Shown here: one piece after another, positions 1 through 8,789 of the stretch
Position numbering within the stretch: position 1 is the first letter of the stretch
How the letters are laid out: each line of letters opens with the position of its first letter
Source of the DNA: Lachnospiraceae bacterium
Lineage (GTDB): Bacteria > Bacillota > Clostridia > Lachnospirales > Lachnospiraceae
NCBI GenBank assembly: GCA_900759665.1
Contig: CAAEWE010000036.1
Span: 1-35,104, forward strand
Direction of reading: 5' to 3'
Length of the DNA: 35,104 nt
Program-made: the position numbers and the translations under genes
Notes under the pieces: model-generated
What the model saw: the letters and a program-made list of their open reading frames with translations, nothing else
What the model was told of the DNA's origin: nothing
Database searches by the model: none

Positions 1-99
1 AGGTCAAAAATAAGGGAAAATACATATCATTTCACTATTTAAGGGGCTGGAAAGCCCGTAAAATAAGGAAAGTTCAAGAAATCTCTCCACAAATTCCGA

Positions 100-128
100 T
101 TGTGCAACCTTTCCTTCCTTGATAAGAT
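100..128 (+). promoter_or_regulatory. candidate sigma-A promoter for the HD-GYP gene
   Basis: TTGTGC (100-105) and TAAGAT (123-128) are separated by 17 bases, about 60 bases before the chosen ATG at 187. Both hexamers are imperfect, so this is only a candidate. The first 99 bases hold no gene; the only structure seen is a short GGGCT/AGCCC hairpin near 45-58 that lacks a U-tract. Confidence 0.35.
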
Positions 129-186
129 AATCATAATAATTAATGTCTTTCATATTACACGAACACAAGAGGAAAAGAGGAACTTT

Positions 187-1410
187 ATGAAATTAGATGT
201 TTTAGGATTATTCGCCGCCTGCTCCTACGCATTGGACTGTGTCGAGGCAGAATTAGTTCATGTAACAAATAAACACGCCAAACGTGTTGCATATATGAGT
301 GTCTGCATAGCAGAACAGATGGGCATTTCCGGGAAGCCTCTGCAGGATCTGGCTGCCTGTGCCCTTCTCCACGACAATGCGCTGACGCAATATATTCAGG
401 AGGAGCTTCACAGCGACATTGCCCAGGCTGCCGTTTCACAGCAGTTTCCAAATTTAGGCCTTCACTGTTCCTTTGGAGAAGATAATGTCATTAAGCTTCC
501 ATTCCATACGGACGTTACTAATGTCATTCTTTACCACCACGAAAATGCCAATGGCACCGGTCCTTTTCAAAAAAAATGGGACGAAATTCCTCTTTTTGCC
601 CGGATCATACACTTGTGTGATCTCCTGGATGTCATGTGCCGTGCCAAAAACTTTACCACCGACACCTGGCAGCAAGCAAATGATTTTCTCCTGAAAATAA
701 ATGGTTCTATTGTTGATGAAGAATGTGCACAGACCTTCCTTCATTCCTTTCCTGAGCAGCATTTTCTGACACTTGGAGATGAGGACCTCGACACAAGGCT
801 CTGGGAGAAAGTCCCACGCATGAAACAGGAGCTTGATTTTACACAAATAAAAGCTCTAGCTGATTTTTTTGCAAAGATCGTCGATTATAAATCCCCATTC
901 ACCAGCACCCACTCCATCGGTGTAGCAGAGCATGCCAGAAAATTATCGCTCTTTATGGGATTGGATCAGGAAACCTCCGAAAAAATGTATCTTGCCGGAG
1001 CACTCCACGATATCGGCAAAGTCGCTGTGGGCAATGAGATTCTTGAAAAGCCCGGCCGGCTGACCGATGAAGAATTTACGATCATGAAGCATCACGCTGC
1101 TTATACCTACTATATATTATCTGAAATTGATGATTTTGAAGAGCTGCGTGACTGGGCAGCCTTTCACCATGAAAGACTGGACGGAACCGGTTATCCCTTC
1201 GGCCGCTCTGCCGATGAATTGAGTATTCCGGAGCGCATGATGGCATGTGTAGACATTTATCAGGCCTTAACCGAAAGCCGCCCTTACAAGCAGGGCATGT
1301 CCCACGAAAAAACATGCCACATCCTGCAGGATATGTCTGATAAGGGCTGGCTGGATCCCGGCATCGTGCAGCAGGTAATGAAATGTTTCGATTCGGATGC
1401 ATCACTTTAG
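187..1410 (+). CDS. tandem HD / HD-GYP domain protein, probable cyclic-dinucleotide phosphodiesterase
   Basis: 407 residues. The C-terminal half is a complete HD-GYP domain: a first metal-site histidine near residue 242, LHDIGK at about 273-278 and HHERLDGTGYP at about 327-337. HD-GYP proteins hydrolyse c-di-GMP to pGpG or GMP in the cytoplasm. The N-terminal half repeats the fold in degenerate form: ALLHDNAL near 60 keeps an HD pair, while HHENANGTGPF near 117-127 replaces the HHExxDGxGYP signature. No sensor, receiver or membrane segment is seen. The frame is open back to base 100, but the ATG at 187 has the sequence gaggaaaagagg ahead of it and starts the conserved part. It converges on the GH30 gene. 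The domain call is secure; the exact substrate is inferred. Confidence 0.88.
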   Translation: MKLDVLGLFAACSYALDCVEAELVHVTNKHAKRVAYMSVCIAEQMGISGKPLQDLAACALLHDNALTQYIQEELHSDIAQAAVSQQFPNLGLHCSFGEDNVIKLPFHTDVTNVILYHHENANGTGPFQKKWDEIPLFARIIHLCDLLDVMCRAKNFTTDTWQQANDFLLKINGSIVDEECAQTFLHSFPEQHFLTLGDEDLDTRLWEKVPRMKQELDFTQIKALADFFAKIVDYKSPFTSTHSIGVAEHARKLSLFMGLDQETSEKMYLAGALHDIGKVAVGNEILEKPGRLTDEEFTIMKHHAAYTYYILSEIDDFEELRDWAAFHHERLDGTGYPFGRSADELSIPERMMACVDIYQALTESRPYKQGMSHEKTCHILQDMSDKGWLDPGIVQQVMKCFDSDASL

Positions 1411-1423
1411 AAATTATAGTATC

Positions 1424-1447
1424 AAAACATTCCATGTGGGAAGTTTT
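1424..1447. terminator. possible bidirectional terminator between convergent genes
   Basis: AAAAC and TTCC pair with GGAA and GTTTT around an ATGTG loop with one bulged A. It sits in the 35-base gap between the HD-GYP and GH30 genes and overlaps the GH30 stop codon. The stem is short, so the call is tentative. Confidence 0.35.
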
Positions 1448-3605
1448 AGCATTTTACTTTCACCGTCATCTTCGCAGACACTTTACCAGCCTTCACCGTG
1501 ATGACGGATTTTCCTTTTTTCATCCCTTTGACCTTTACGTTAATTCTCTTTGCCTTGTTTGCTGTCTTTATGATCTTAACAACCTTTTTCCCGGAAGCAG
1601 CAACCTTGATCTTATCCGTAGTTTTGCCGGATGAAATCGCATTGGTCACATAAAATGTAAGAACCTGGGATTTATTTTTCTTGATCGTCACCGCCTTTTT
1701 TGCAGCCTTTATACTTTTGCATGGATTTGTGGCCGCTGGTGCCTTGGTATCCTCTGTCGGTGCAGAAGATACCACAGGTGTTACAGGTACCGGTGATGCA
1801 GACGCTTCTGCCGGTGCCGCTGATACTGCAGGAACCTCCGTTGCAGGAGCTACAGATACTTCCGGCAGAACATCTCCCGGTTTTCCTGACTTCACCACAA
1901 ATGTTGTAATACTATTGGCTTTTAGAGATGTGTTGATCATTCCAGCCGATGCGTCCCAGGCATTGAGCAGCTCCGTGGAATCATCCTTTGTTTCTAAGGT
2001 CACATCTGCCCAGTTTTCTCCCCCCTCCAGGTTTCCACTGGTACGGATCACCTCCAGGGATGATCCTGCAAAAGATCCTGAAAAGCGCGTTTTATCCACT
2101 GTGGAAAAATCAATCTTAGACAGATCGATCTGGGTCTCCTGTGCTTGCCCACTCAGATTAGTGGCTACCACAACCGTTTCCCCACTGGACGCATCAAAGG
2201 CTGCAACACTGTATACCTTGGTCGCACTAGAAGAAGCACTTCCCAACAGAGTATATCCCGGTCTGATGTATCTGGAGTACTGTCCCATTCCGTAATATTT
2301 CTTTGTTAAAATCACTTTGCCTTCGTTATGATCGGCAACAGCAATTCCCCAAAAACCGTTTTTATCAAGATTTTTATAATCCTCTGCTGATTTACTGTCC
2401 GCATCGTATTTATTATCCGCATCCACATGAATATCAATCGCATCCCAAAGTACCCAGGCAGAAGGCATCAGATAATTGATCTGGGAGGTCATATTTTTTG
2501 CCAGTCCCAGTGCTGCAGCCATCTCTCCCGCCTTGGATCCTTCCGCATAGGAGCCATCCACTTCTGACATCCAAAGATTTTTGCCTTCTTTTTCAGCCGT
2601 TTCTTTTGTATAAGCCCCACTTTTTTTGCTGTAAGAATAACAATGAATATCCATTCTGTCTAACAAAGACTTTGCGGTGTCATCAATTTTGTCATACACG
2701 GATTTGGTCTCTGTGGTATTGGAATAATCACAGCCTGCCAGGATCATGTCATTCAATCCTCCCTGATCCATCGTTGTTCTCAAGGTAGGCAGTAAAACAG
2801 AGATAGAATCCGGTGTGATCCGGCATCCCTCCTGCTTGGCACTCAATGCAGGCCAGCCGGAAGCCGGCTCGTTCATAGGCTCTAAGCTGGATAACGAATA
2901 GCCTTCCTTTTTCAAATGCTTTGTAACATCCACCAGATATTTCGAGAACGCCTCATAACAATCACTTCTAAGATTTTCTGCACCGCCCTCTCCTCCAGAA
3001 GAACAGCCGCTGTATGTCATAAAATATGGCGGTGAATTGGAAAATGCTTCTCCCAGGAAATCCTCTCCGGCTTTATGAGCCGCTTTCATCAATACATTGA
3101 GCTGATTTTTGTCCGCATCCCAGTCGTAATTCCAGGCATATCCCGCTGTCATATCATACTGGTCAAAGTTTTTTCCTTCTTCCTCTGTCGTAATCCTGGT
3201 AGGATCGACCGCATATCCCGGCACCTTAGAATCTGAGCGGGTGATATGATCATGATCCGGCGCATCTCCTCCGCCAATATTGTATCTTCCGATGGTCATT
3301 CCCAACCCGGTATCCTTATTGTAAAAAGCTTCTGTTGCCTGTTCCGTAAGAGCATCGCTGTAACCAACACGATTTGCCCACCAGCATAGACTGGTGCCAA
3401 ATCCCTGGAACTCCCCATACCCATTTCCATCCGTGTCGTTGAAGGTAGAACGCTCCGCCGAATCGACAGATATCGTCACCTTTTCTGCCGCTTTGGCATT
3501 GGATACCCCCTCCGGAAAGATTACATTGTCTCCGCATACCGTAGACAATACCATACTTCCCATTAATGTTGTTGTAAGTATTTTTTGAACAATTGATTTT
3601 CTCAA
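1446..3605 (-). CDS. secreted glycoside hydrolase family 30 enzyme with C-terminal BIG2-like tail, probable endo-beta-1,6-galactanase
   Basis: 719 residues with an N-terminal signal peptide (basic start, hydrophobic stretch, processing near AKAA at about 37-40). The GH30 barrel shows FQGFGTSLCWWANRVG at about 66-81, GRYNIGGGD near 106, NSPPYF near 190, LEPMNEP with acid/base Glu246, and LWMSEVDGS with nucleophile Glu348. The FQGFGTSLCWWA block resembles GH30 subfamily 5 endo-beta-1,6-galactanases, so arabinogalactan side chains are a plausible substrate. A Pro/Ala/Ser/Val linker at about 590-635 leads to a Lys-rich Ig-like (BIG2-like) C-terminus; no LPXTG motif is present. The start codon is TTG, with aggagagaggag just upstream and no in-frame ATG before the signal peptide core. 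An AraC-type regulator is divergent. Family call strong, substrate moderate. Confidence 0.88.
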   Translation of the reverse strand: MRKSIVQKILTTTLMGSMVLSTVCGDNVIFPEGVSNAKAAEKVTISVDSAERSTFNDTDGNGYGEFQGFGTSLCWWANRVGYSDALTEQATEAFYNKDTGLGMTIGRYNIGGGDAPDHDHITRSDSKVPGYAVDPTRITTEEEGKNFDQYDMTAGYAWNYDWDADKNQLNVLMKAAHKAGEDFLGEAFSNSPPYFMTYSGCSSGGEGGAENLRSDCYEAFSKYLVDVTKHLKKEGYSLSSLEPMNEPASGWPALSAKQEGCRITPDSISVLLPTLRTTMDQGGLNDMILAGCDYSNTTETKSVYDKIDDTAKSLLDRMDIHCYSYSKKSGAYTKETAEKEGKNLWMSEVDGSYAEGSKAGEMAAALGLAKNMTSQINYLMPSAWVLWDAIDIHVDADNKYDADSKSAEDYKNLDKNGFWGIAVADHNEGKVILTKKYYGMGQYSRYIRPGYTLLGSASSSATKVYSVAAFDASSGETVVVATNLSGQAQETQIDLSKIDFSTVDKTRFSGSFAGSSLEVIRTSGNLEGGENWADVTLETKDDSTELLNAWDASAGMINTSLKANSITTFVVKSGKPGDVLPEVSVAPATEVPAVSAAPAEASASPVPVTPVVSSAPTEDTKAPAATNPCKSIKAAKKAVTIKKNKSQVLTFYVTNAISSGKTTDKIKVAASGKKVVKIIKTANKAKRINVKVKGMKKGKSVITVKAGKVSAKMTVKVKC

Positions 3606-3688
3606 AATAGCTCCTCTCTCCTTTCCTTATGACATTGCATTTTGGCATGTCTAAAATACACCCCATATATTTTATGTAAATTTAACTA

Positions 3689-3717
3689 TAGACCTATTTT
3701 ATACTATTATGTATAAT
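3689..3717 (+). promoter_or_regulatory. candidate promoter for the AraC-type regulator
   Basis: TAGACC and TATAAT are separated by 17 bases in the AT-rich 214-base divergent region between the GH30 gene and the regulator, giving a leader of about 95 bases. I could not pick a convincing minus-strand promoter for the GH30 gene or a clear AraC operator pair. Confidence 0.4.
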
Positions 3718-3819
3718 ATTCCTATGTACAATCCACACTGTAATTTATCTAATTTCCACTTTTTGTAACAGTGAAAGATTCCTAGGTATGCCCGTCACTA
3801 TCAGGAAAGGAGCACGGTT

Positions 3820-4731
3820 ATGGACACGTCATTTCAATATACAGATAATACCATTTATTTTTGCGGGGATATGAAACACCTGCCGCACATTGTCCTGATC
3901 GATGATGTCACCATCTCCTCGCCATATGTGCACTACCGCAGAAAACCGGAGGAATATATTCTTTACTATATTTATGACGGAGAAATGTACCTGACTGAGG
4001 GAGACGTGGAATACGTACTGACCCAAAGAGATCTTTTGATCCTGGATCCAGGCCGTGTCCATTATGGCAGAAAAACCTCCACCTGCCATTATCTTTATCT
4101 GCATTTCACCTGGGAGGATATGAAGGAAGAACATATATCCAAGGAATCTCTAATACATATCCGCAGAAATCTGCGAAACAAAAATTCTATTTTCAATAAA
4201 AGTGATGACGGTGGTGACCAGATCATTCTCCCAAAGTACTGCAGGCTTTCGGAAGCTTCTAGCAAAAAGATTGCATTTTTACTGGAACAGATGCAAAGCC
4301 AGTTTCATAACGGAATGGAGTACCGCCAGGAAATGACAGCAACACTATGTCTCCAGCTGTTCATCGAATATGCCCGTCTTCTGAATGACCAATATCAGGA
4401 AAAATTCTTCGAAAACATGGATCAAACCATCAGCGGTATTATCACATATATCTACCGTTATTATCCGGAAGAGATCACCAGCACCACCATCGCCCGGAAA
4501 TTCCACAGAAATTATAATTATATCAACCGTAAATTCAAGGAATATACCGGAAGAACCATTATGAATTTTTTAAACGAATACCGCATCTACCGAAGTAAAG
4601 AGCTGCTGGCCACCAAGCTGTACACCCAAAAACAAATTGCTGCGGAAGTAGGATTTTGCAATGAATTTTATTTTTCCCGGATCTTCAAAAAAGTAACAGG
4701 CATCACCCCCAGCAGTTATACCAAACAATAA
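3820..4731 (+). CDS. AraC/XylS-family transcriptional regulator
   Basis: 303 residues. The first ~150 residues form a cupin-like sensor half rich in beta strands (YILYYIYDGEMYLTEGD near 47, then LLILDPGRVHYG). The last ~100 residues carry the twin helix-turn-helix domain: ITSTTIARKFHRNYNYINRK, then KQIAAEVGFCNEFYFSRIFK and TGITPSSY, the usual AraC C-terminal signature. The start has aaaggagc seven bases upstream. Divergent placement 214 bases from the secreted GH30 enzyme suggests it senses a glycan product and activates that gene, which is inference from context. Sugar identity cannot be read from the sequence. Confidence 0.9.
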   Translation: MDTSFQYTDNTIYFCGDMKHLPHIVLIDDVTISSPYVHYRRKPEEYILYYIYDGEMYLTEGDVEYVLTQRDLLILDPGRVHYGRKTSTCHYLYLHFTWEDMKEEHISKESLIHIRRNLRNKNSIFNKSDDGGDQIILPKYCRLSEASSKKIAFLLEQMQSQFHNGMEYRQEMTATLCLQLFIEYARLLNDQYQEKFFENMDQTISGIITYIYRYYPEEITSTTIARKFHRNYNYINRKFKEYTGRTIMNFLNEYRIYRSKELLATKLYTQKQIAAEVGFCNEFYFSRIFKKVTGITPSSYTKQ

Positions 4732-4759
4732 ACGAACATCTCGTCTAGATCCTGAGTTA

Positions 4760-4788
4760 TTGACGTATTTTTTTCATTATGATAGAAT
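4760..4788 (+). promoter_or_regulatory. sigma-A promoter for the GDT1-family gene
   Basis: TTGACG and TAGAAT are separated by 17 bases, between the end of the AraC-type gene and the next start codon. Only about 28 bases remain between the likely transcription start and the ATG, too short for a manganese riboswitch. Confidence 0.6.
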
Positions 4789-4823
4789 TAGGTTTTCGAA
4801 TATATTACCAAAGGAGATTTCCT

Positions 4824-5528
4824 ATGATTTTATTTCTACAGATCATGTTCACCGAATTTATCGCCGAAATGGGGGACAAGACCCAGCTTATGCTGGTGGC
4901 ACTTACTTCCCGCTTTAAACTGCGGGATATCGTTATCGGTACGGCTGCCGCGATCCTGGTTCTCAATGGACTTGCCGTACTCCTAGGCGGACTTGTCAGC
5001 GAGGCGATCCCTACCTGGCTGATCCGTCTGGTTGCCGCCGCTGCTTTTCTGTTTTTTGCTATCACGTCACTCAAGGGAGATGACGACGAGGAAGAGGAGG
5101 CAAAAGAAGAAAATGTATCCCGTTTTGCTCCTCTCACCGTTTTCTGCACCTTCTTTGTGGCAGAGCTTGGAGACAAAACACAGCTTACTGCCATCACCTT
5201 CGGTGCCAACGAGGGCATGAGTGCCGCTGTCACTGTCTGGCTTGCCTGCTCCATCGGTCTTTTTGCCGCTGATATCCTTGGTATGCTGATCGGCTATCTT
5301 CTGAAAAGCAAAACTCCGGATGGCCTGTTAAACACACTGGCATTTTTCATATTTGCTATCTTTGGAAATATCACAATGCATGAAGGTCTTGGTCTTTTAC
5401 TTGGCAGGAATCATCCGGCAGTATTCCCTGTCACTATGATCATAGCCGCACTTTTCATTTTGGCAAGTGTTGTGGTTTTTATGAAACGGGTACACAAAGA
5501 TCAGAACACCCCAAAAGAAACGAAGTAA
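4824..5528 (+). CDS. GDT1/TMEM165 family (UPF0016) cation transporter
   Basis: 234 residues, hydrophobic, about six membrane helices in two homologous halves. Each half carries the family signature ExGDKT: EMGDKT at residues 15-20 and ELGDKT at 114-119. The central loop has an acidic cluster (DDDEEEEAKEE, about 86-96), a common feature of this family. Characterised relatives in bacteria, yeast and humans move Mn2+ and/or Ca2+ across membranes, so Mn2+ export is the likely role here. The chosen ATG has AAGGAG ten to fifteen bases upstream; the upstream ATG at 4779 lies within the promoter and is rejected. Monocistronic, with its own promoter, converging on the membrane protein at 5558. Confidence 0.9.
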   Translation: MILFLQIMFTEFIAEMGDKTQLMLVALTSRFKLRDIVIGTAAAILVLNGLAVLLGGLVSEAIPTWLIRLVAAAAFLFFAITSLKGDDDEEEEAKEENVSRFAPLTVFCTFFVAELGDKTQLTAITFGANEGMSAAVTVWLACSIGLFAADILGMLIGYLLKSKTPDGLLNTLAFFIFAIFGNITMHEGLGLLLGRNHPAVFPVTMIIAALFILASVVVFMKRVHKDQNTPKETK

Positions 5529-5557
5529 TCGCAAAATTGTCTTGTCACTTACGGATT

Positions 5558-6421
5558 TCAAAAGTCTATATGCTCTATATTTAAAAATTCCATTTTATGC
5601 ACTGCACGGCAATTTAATATCAGCAGCATGCCATTCATGATCACAAAATAAACAAAGGAGCACCATACCGGCAGTTCCGGGGCATCCCTGATCGTATCAT
5701 AATGCAGCCAGATTATGGTATTTGCCATGGGAAACAACCACATAACCGCAGTTTTCAAGGAGCAGGTCACAACCCCCGCCGCAATTGCAAAAATGGCAGC
5801 AAGCAGCCCAAACGACTGTATATGACGCAATTTGAAAAAATATATGATCATGCAGATCAAAAACAAATAGGCAGACATCATGATCAGGGTCTGGAAAACC
5901 GCTGTTCGCAGCGGAATCTGATTATACAGGTTTGACGGCAGGAGCTTCGCCGTGAAGCTGTCTGCTTCCTGCGGAAAATGTGCATTATACTTTGTCACCA
6001 CATCACTCCATATCCCGCTAAAATTTCCATCTGTCATAAAGAGACTCCCCAGAAACACCGTTCCCAGGTAGGTAATGATCGCCATGATCAGAAAAACAAG
6101 CTGCCCCGCAAACCAGTGAAATTTCCCGGTTCTTTGCAAAAAGAATAATGTATTCCCCGTCACTTTGGGATAATCACTGATCAACACTATAAAAACACAT
6201 GGCATAAGCATCACCAGCATTCCTGAATTCCCGATTGCCGCAAAGGGCTCCATCCGCTCCAGAACCCCGCCAAATTTCTCCGCCCGCTCCAATAACGGCT
6301 CCACGGCAAGCGTCTGCATAAAGATCAGCAGTATTGGTACAATGATCACCCTTGGGTTTGTAATCCATTTGATATATTCACATCTGGCAACCGCCCATAC
6401 ACACTTTACATTTTTATTCAC
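5558..6421 (-). CDS. ABC-2-like integral membrane protein, last gene of a three-gene operon
   Basis: 287 residues from a GTG start at 6421. This start is preferred to an upstream ATG at 6460 because GGAGG lies ten bases before the GTG and the GTG overlaps the preceding stop codon by eight bases. The protein begins with a cytoplasmic stretch (VWAVARCEYIKWITNPRV) typical of ABC-2 permease subunits and has about six hydrophobic helices with an extracytoplasmic loop between the first and second. It probably pairs with the neighbouring membrane protein. No nucleotide-binding subunit is encoded nearby, so transport is inferred from topology and gene order only. Confidence 0.7.
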   Translation of the reverse strand: MNKNVKCVWAVARCEYIKWITNPRVIIVPILLIFMQTLAVEPLLERAEKFGGVLERMEPFAAIGNSGMLVMLMPCVFIVLISDYPKVTGNTLFFLQRTGKFHWFAGQLVFLIMAIITYLGTVFLGSLFMTDGNFSGIWSDVVTKYNAHFPQEADSFTAKLLPSNLYNQIPLRTAVFQTLIMMSAYLFLICMIIYFFKLRHIQSFGLLAAIFAIAAGVVTCSLKTAVMWLFPMANTIIWLHYDTIRDAPELPVWCSFVYFVIMNGMLLILNCRAVHKMEFLNIEHIDF

Positions 6422-7307
6422 CGCGATCCACCCTCCTTTTTTGCAAGAAAAGGTATACAATGTAGGAAAGAAACATTACCGAAAAACTGTAAAATAACAC
6501 CTGCATCATATATTTTCTGTCTCCTGACAATTCTGCCAGAGCATCGGGATATACGATCATATTGATCTGTGTAAACAATGGATGGACCTTTTCCGGATTT
6601 TCTAACACCTGTGATGTCATTCGGATTTCTGTCTGATTTATTGTATATTTCAGAAAAAACGGCAGACACAGGATCAGATATTTATTGTGGATCACTCCCG
6701 TCAGCAGCATGGCAGGTGCCGCCCAGAACGCACCATATAAAAACATTTCCCCAATCTTCTTCGCGATCTCTGCCACATAAAATTTCCCGGAAATATTGAT
6801 ATCCATTGCCGCTAATACAGCCCGGTAATCCTTCTGAAGCTCCCCGCTATAAGAACCAATAAACGGAAACAAAAGGTGGACGATTACTACAAAAATAATA
6901 AATCCTGTCATTACGGCAAGACCACCACAAAGACAGCCCGAAAAAAATCTGGAGGTATCATAACAAAACTTATTGGATCGAACTACCTCAAACCGTACAG
7001 CCCCCGACTCGTGTTCGTCACACACCAGTGGCACAAATGCAAACGCAGCAATGATCGGAACAAACAGAAACAGCCAGTTTCCCGCACTGTTCCGAATCAC
7101 CTCAAAGGAGCAGAATGTCGTATCCTCCAGCATAAATTTGCGGTCAAAGGAAAGGAATGAACGCAATACGGAATATTTATTTCCATCCATGACATCCTCA
7201 TAAATATATGCACTAAAACATAATAAACCGGTAAACAGGACGCACAAATAAAAACCATAGCCACTGAGAATTTTCATAAATTCCATTTTCATATTTCGAA
7301 ATATCAT
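6414..7307 (-). CDS. ABC-2-like integral membrane protein, middle gene of the operon
   Basis: 297 residues, about six membrane helices. After the first helix and a long extracytoplasmic segment comes a conserved-looking cytoplasmic patch, LVCDEHESGAVRFEVVRSNK, which matches the 'DE..SG..R....R' pattern after helix two in ABC-2 exporter permeases. The C-terminus is short and basic (QKRRVDRGE). Its start overlaps the stop of the upstream lipoprotein gene by four bases (ATGA), and its end overlaps the next start by eight, so the three genes are translationally coupled. Substrate unknown. Membrane-protein call secure; ABC-2 relationship moderate. Confidence 0.7.
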   Translation of the reverse strand: MIFRNMKMEFMKILSGYGFYLCVLFTGLLCFSAYIYEDVMDGNKYSVLRSFLSFDRKFMLEDTTFCSFEVIRNSAGNWLFLFVPIIAAFAFVPLVCDEHESGAVRFEVVRSNKFCYDTSRFFSGCLCGGLAVMTGFIIFVVIVHLLFPFIGSYSGELQKDYRAVLAAMDINISGKFYVAEIAKKIGEMFLYGAFWAAPAMLLTGVIHNKYLILCLPFFLKYTINQTEIRMTSQVLENPEKVHPLFTQINMIVYPDALAELSGDRKYMMQVLFYSFSVMFLSYIVYLFLQKRRVDRGE

Positions 7308-8614
7308 ATCTGATCATCCTCCCACCATTTTGTCGGAGTCGTACAATATCTGAAATTCCCGCCATCCGCAGCATCAATATAACAAATATAAGAAAGCTCG
7401 TCATTGGTATTTTCCAGTGTCAGCTTCCATGCCGATTTCATCCGGGCCGACCTGTTTTTGATATCTACATAACCTTCTTTTGTTTTTTTATCCTTCTGGC
7501 TATAGACAAGTTCTATTTTTCGGACAGTAAATGTTACATGTTTTGTCATTTTTTTACTAATAAACCGGATCGCACTTTCCAAAGAAAAAATTTCAGAATA
7601 TTTTCGGATATTCCTCATATCCTCTTTCGCATAATATCCGTTAATTATGTCTGCATCATCACTCTCGACCATAAACGCACTTCCCCCTGTGCCGGAATAG
7701 TCATCATATCCCAGCCGGCCGTCATAGCTGCCTTCCCGGATATGATCAAAGGGAATCCCCCGGCATTCCTTGGTCGTCATCATATTATACCCGTATATAT
7801 TTTTATCCACACGGTATACATCCACACTGACCACAATCGTTTTCACATTCTTTTCCTGCGGACATGGCAGATGATTAATATAATTTTCAAAAAATTTCGC
7901 GGCATCACAAACAGATATTTCCCGATCTGCCAGTTTATATTTCTGCTTACTGTCAGGGGCATAGGAATCCACATATTCCAGATAATAAGTGGGATCATAC
8001 TGTATATCCTTTTCCACCTTACTGCCATTTAAGGCAATGGTTTTCCCTTTATTGAGAAACGTATAACCATATCCGATAGGATTGCCTAACTCCAGATAAA
8101 CCGCCGGTTTCTGTTTCGTAATACTCTGATGTCTCGCTTCATCATAAAAATAATATACCTCTCCTTCTTCCCCGGAAAGGATCTGCTTCTTCCAGTCTTT
8201 CCATTTATAATAATCACGAACTAATTCTCCCGTGTCGTCATCATACTCCGCCTCGGAATGTCCCCCACAATAAAACAAGTAATCCTCATCCAGAGGATGA
8301 TCCGGAAACAGATACTCATACATCTCCCGAAATTCCCTGTCATATTGCTTCATGGAAGCATCCAGAGAATAATTTGCCGTATATTCCACAAGCTCCGTGA
8401 GCTTCGACGGTACTTCCACTGACAGTTCCTCCGGCATTTTAAGATTCGGACATGATTTTATAATCCCGGCAAGCTTATCCCTGCCAGGATGCATTTTGGA
8501 TACGGATGTCATTTTTCTATTATTCTGATCTTTTTTGCTGTTGTGACTGCTGCATCCGTTAATACAGCAAATGAAAAAAACGGTCAGTGCCACATAGATT
8601 GTTCCCTTTTTCAT
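7304..8614 (-). CDS. lipoprotein of unknown function, first gene of the three-gene membrane operon
   Basis: 436 residues. The N-terminus is a lipoprotein signal peptide: MKKGT, a hydrophobic core and the lipobox INGC with the lipidated Cys at residue 21, followed by a Ser/Asn/Lys-rich tether. The mature part is soluble, rich in Tyr, Asp and Lys (for example YLFYCGGHSEAEYDDD) and does not match a family I recognise. The ATG at 8614 has GGGGGAAGG seven bases upstream; an earlier in-frame ATG at 8632 lies before that site. Overlap with the two permease-like genes suggests a surface subunit that works with them, perhaps for export or envelope sensing. Function not assigned. Confidence 0.75.
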   Translation of the reverse strand: MKKGTIYVALTVFFICCINGCSSHNSKKDQNNRKMTSVSKMHPGRDKLAGIIKSCPNLKMPEELSVEVPSKLTELVEYTANYSLDASMKQYDREFREMYEYLFPDHPLDEDYLFYCGGHSEAEYDDDTGELVRDYYKWKDWKKQILSGEEGEVYYFYDEARHQSITKQKPAVYLELGNPIGYGYTFLNKGKTIALNGSKVEKDIQYDPTYYLEYVDSYAPDSKQKYKLADREISVCDAAKFFENYINHLPCPQEKNVKTIVVSVDVYRVDKNIYGYNMMTTKECRGIPFDHIREGSYDGRLGYDDYSGTGGSAFMVESDDADIINGYYAKEDMRNIRKYSEIFSLESAIRFISKKMTKHVTFTVRKIELVYSQKDKKTKEGYVDIKNRSARMKSAWKLTLENTNDELSYICYIDAADGGNFRYCTTPTKWWEDDQI

Positions 8615-8719
8615 AGACCTTCCCCCTGACATTTTATTCGTGTTTTAATCATATCAGGAGATTCTTAATTTAATCGAATAAAATATTTAAGATTTTATGA
8701 AGTTGTTGATCCAAATCAA

Positions 8720-8763
8720 AAATGCACCTGCATTATGTTTAAATCCATAATACAAGTGCATTT
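8720..8763 (-). terminator. terminator of galT
   Basis: AAATGCAC and CATTATG pair with CATAATA and GTGCATTT around an eight-base loop; read on the minus strand the stem is followed by TTTTTGATTT. It lies in the 175-base gap between the end of galT and the lipoprotein start. The rest of the gap is AT-rich and must hold the operon promoter, which I could not fix. Confidence 0.7.
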
Positions 8764-8789
8764 CATGTATCTCACAATTTTTATATTAT

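Noticed and set aside
40..62. Hairpin GGGCT-GGAA-AGCCC at the left edge as a terminator or riboswitch
   Set aside because: Five pairs only, no U-tract, and no conserved riboswitch core recognised nearby.
1681..2295. 204-codon plus-strand frame opposite the GH30 gene
   Set aside because: It mirrors the Pro/Ala/Ser linker and barrel of a clearly coding minus-strand gene, has no ribosome site and low-complexity Thr/Ala content.
4789..4823. Manganese (yybP-ykoY) riboswitch before the GDT1-family gene
   Set aside because: Such leaders are common for this family, but fewer than 40 bases separate promoter and start codon.
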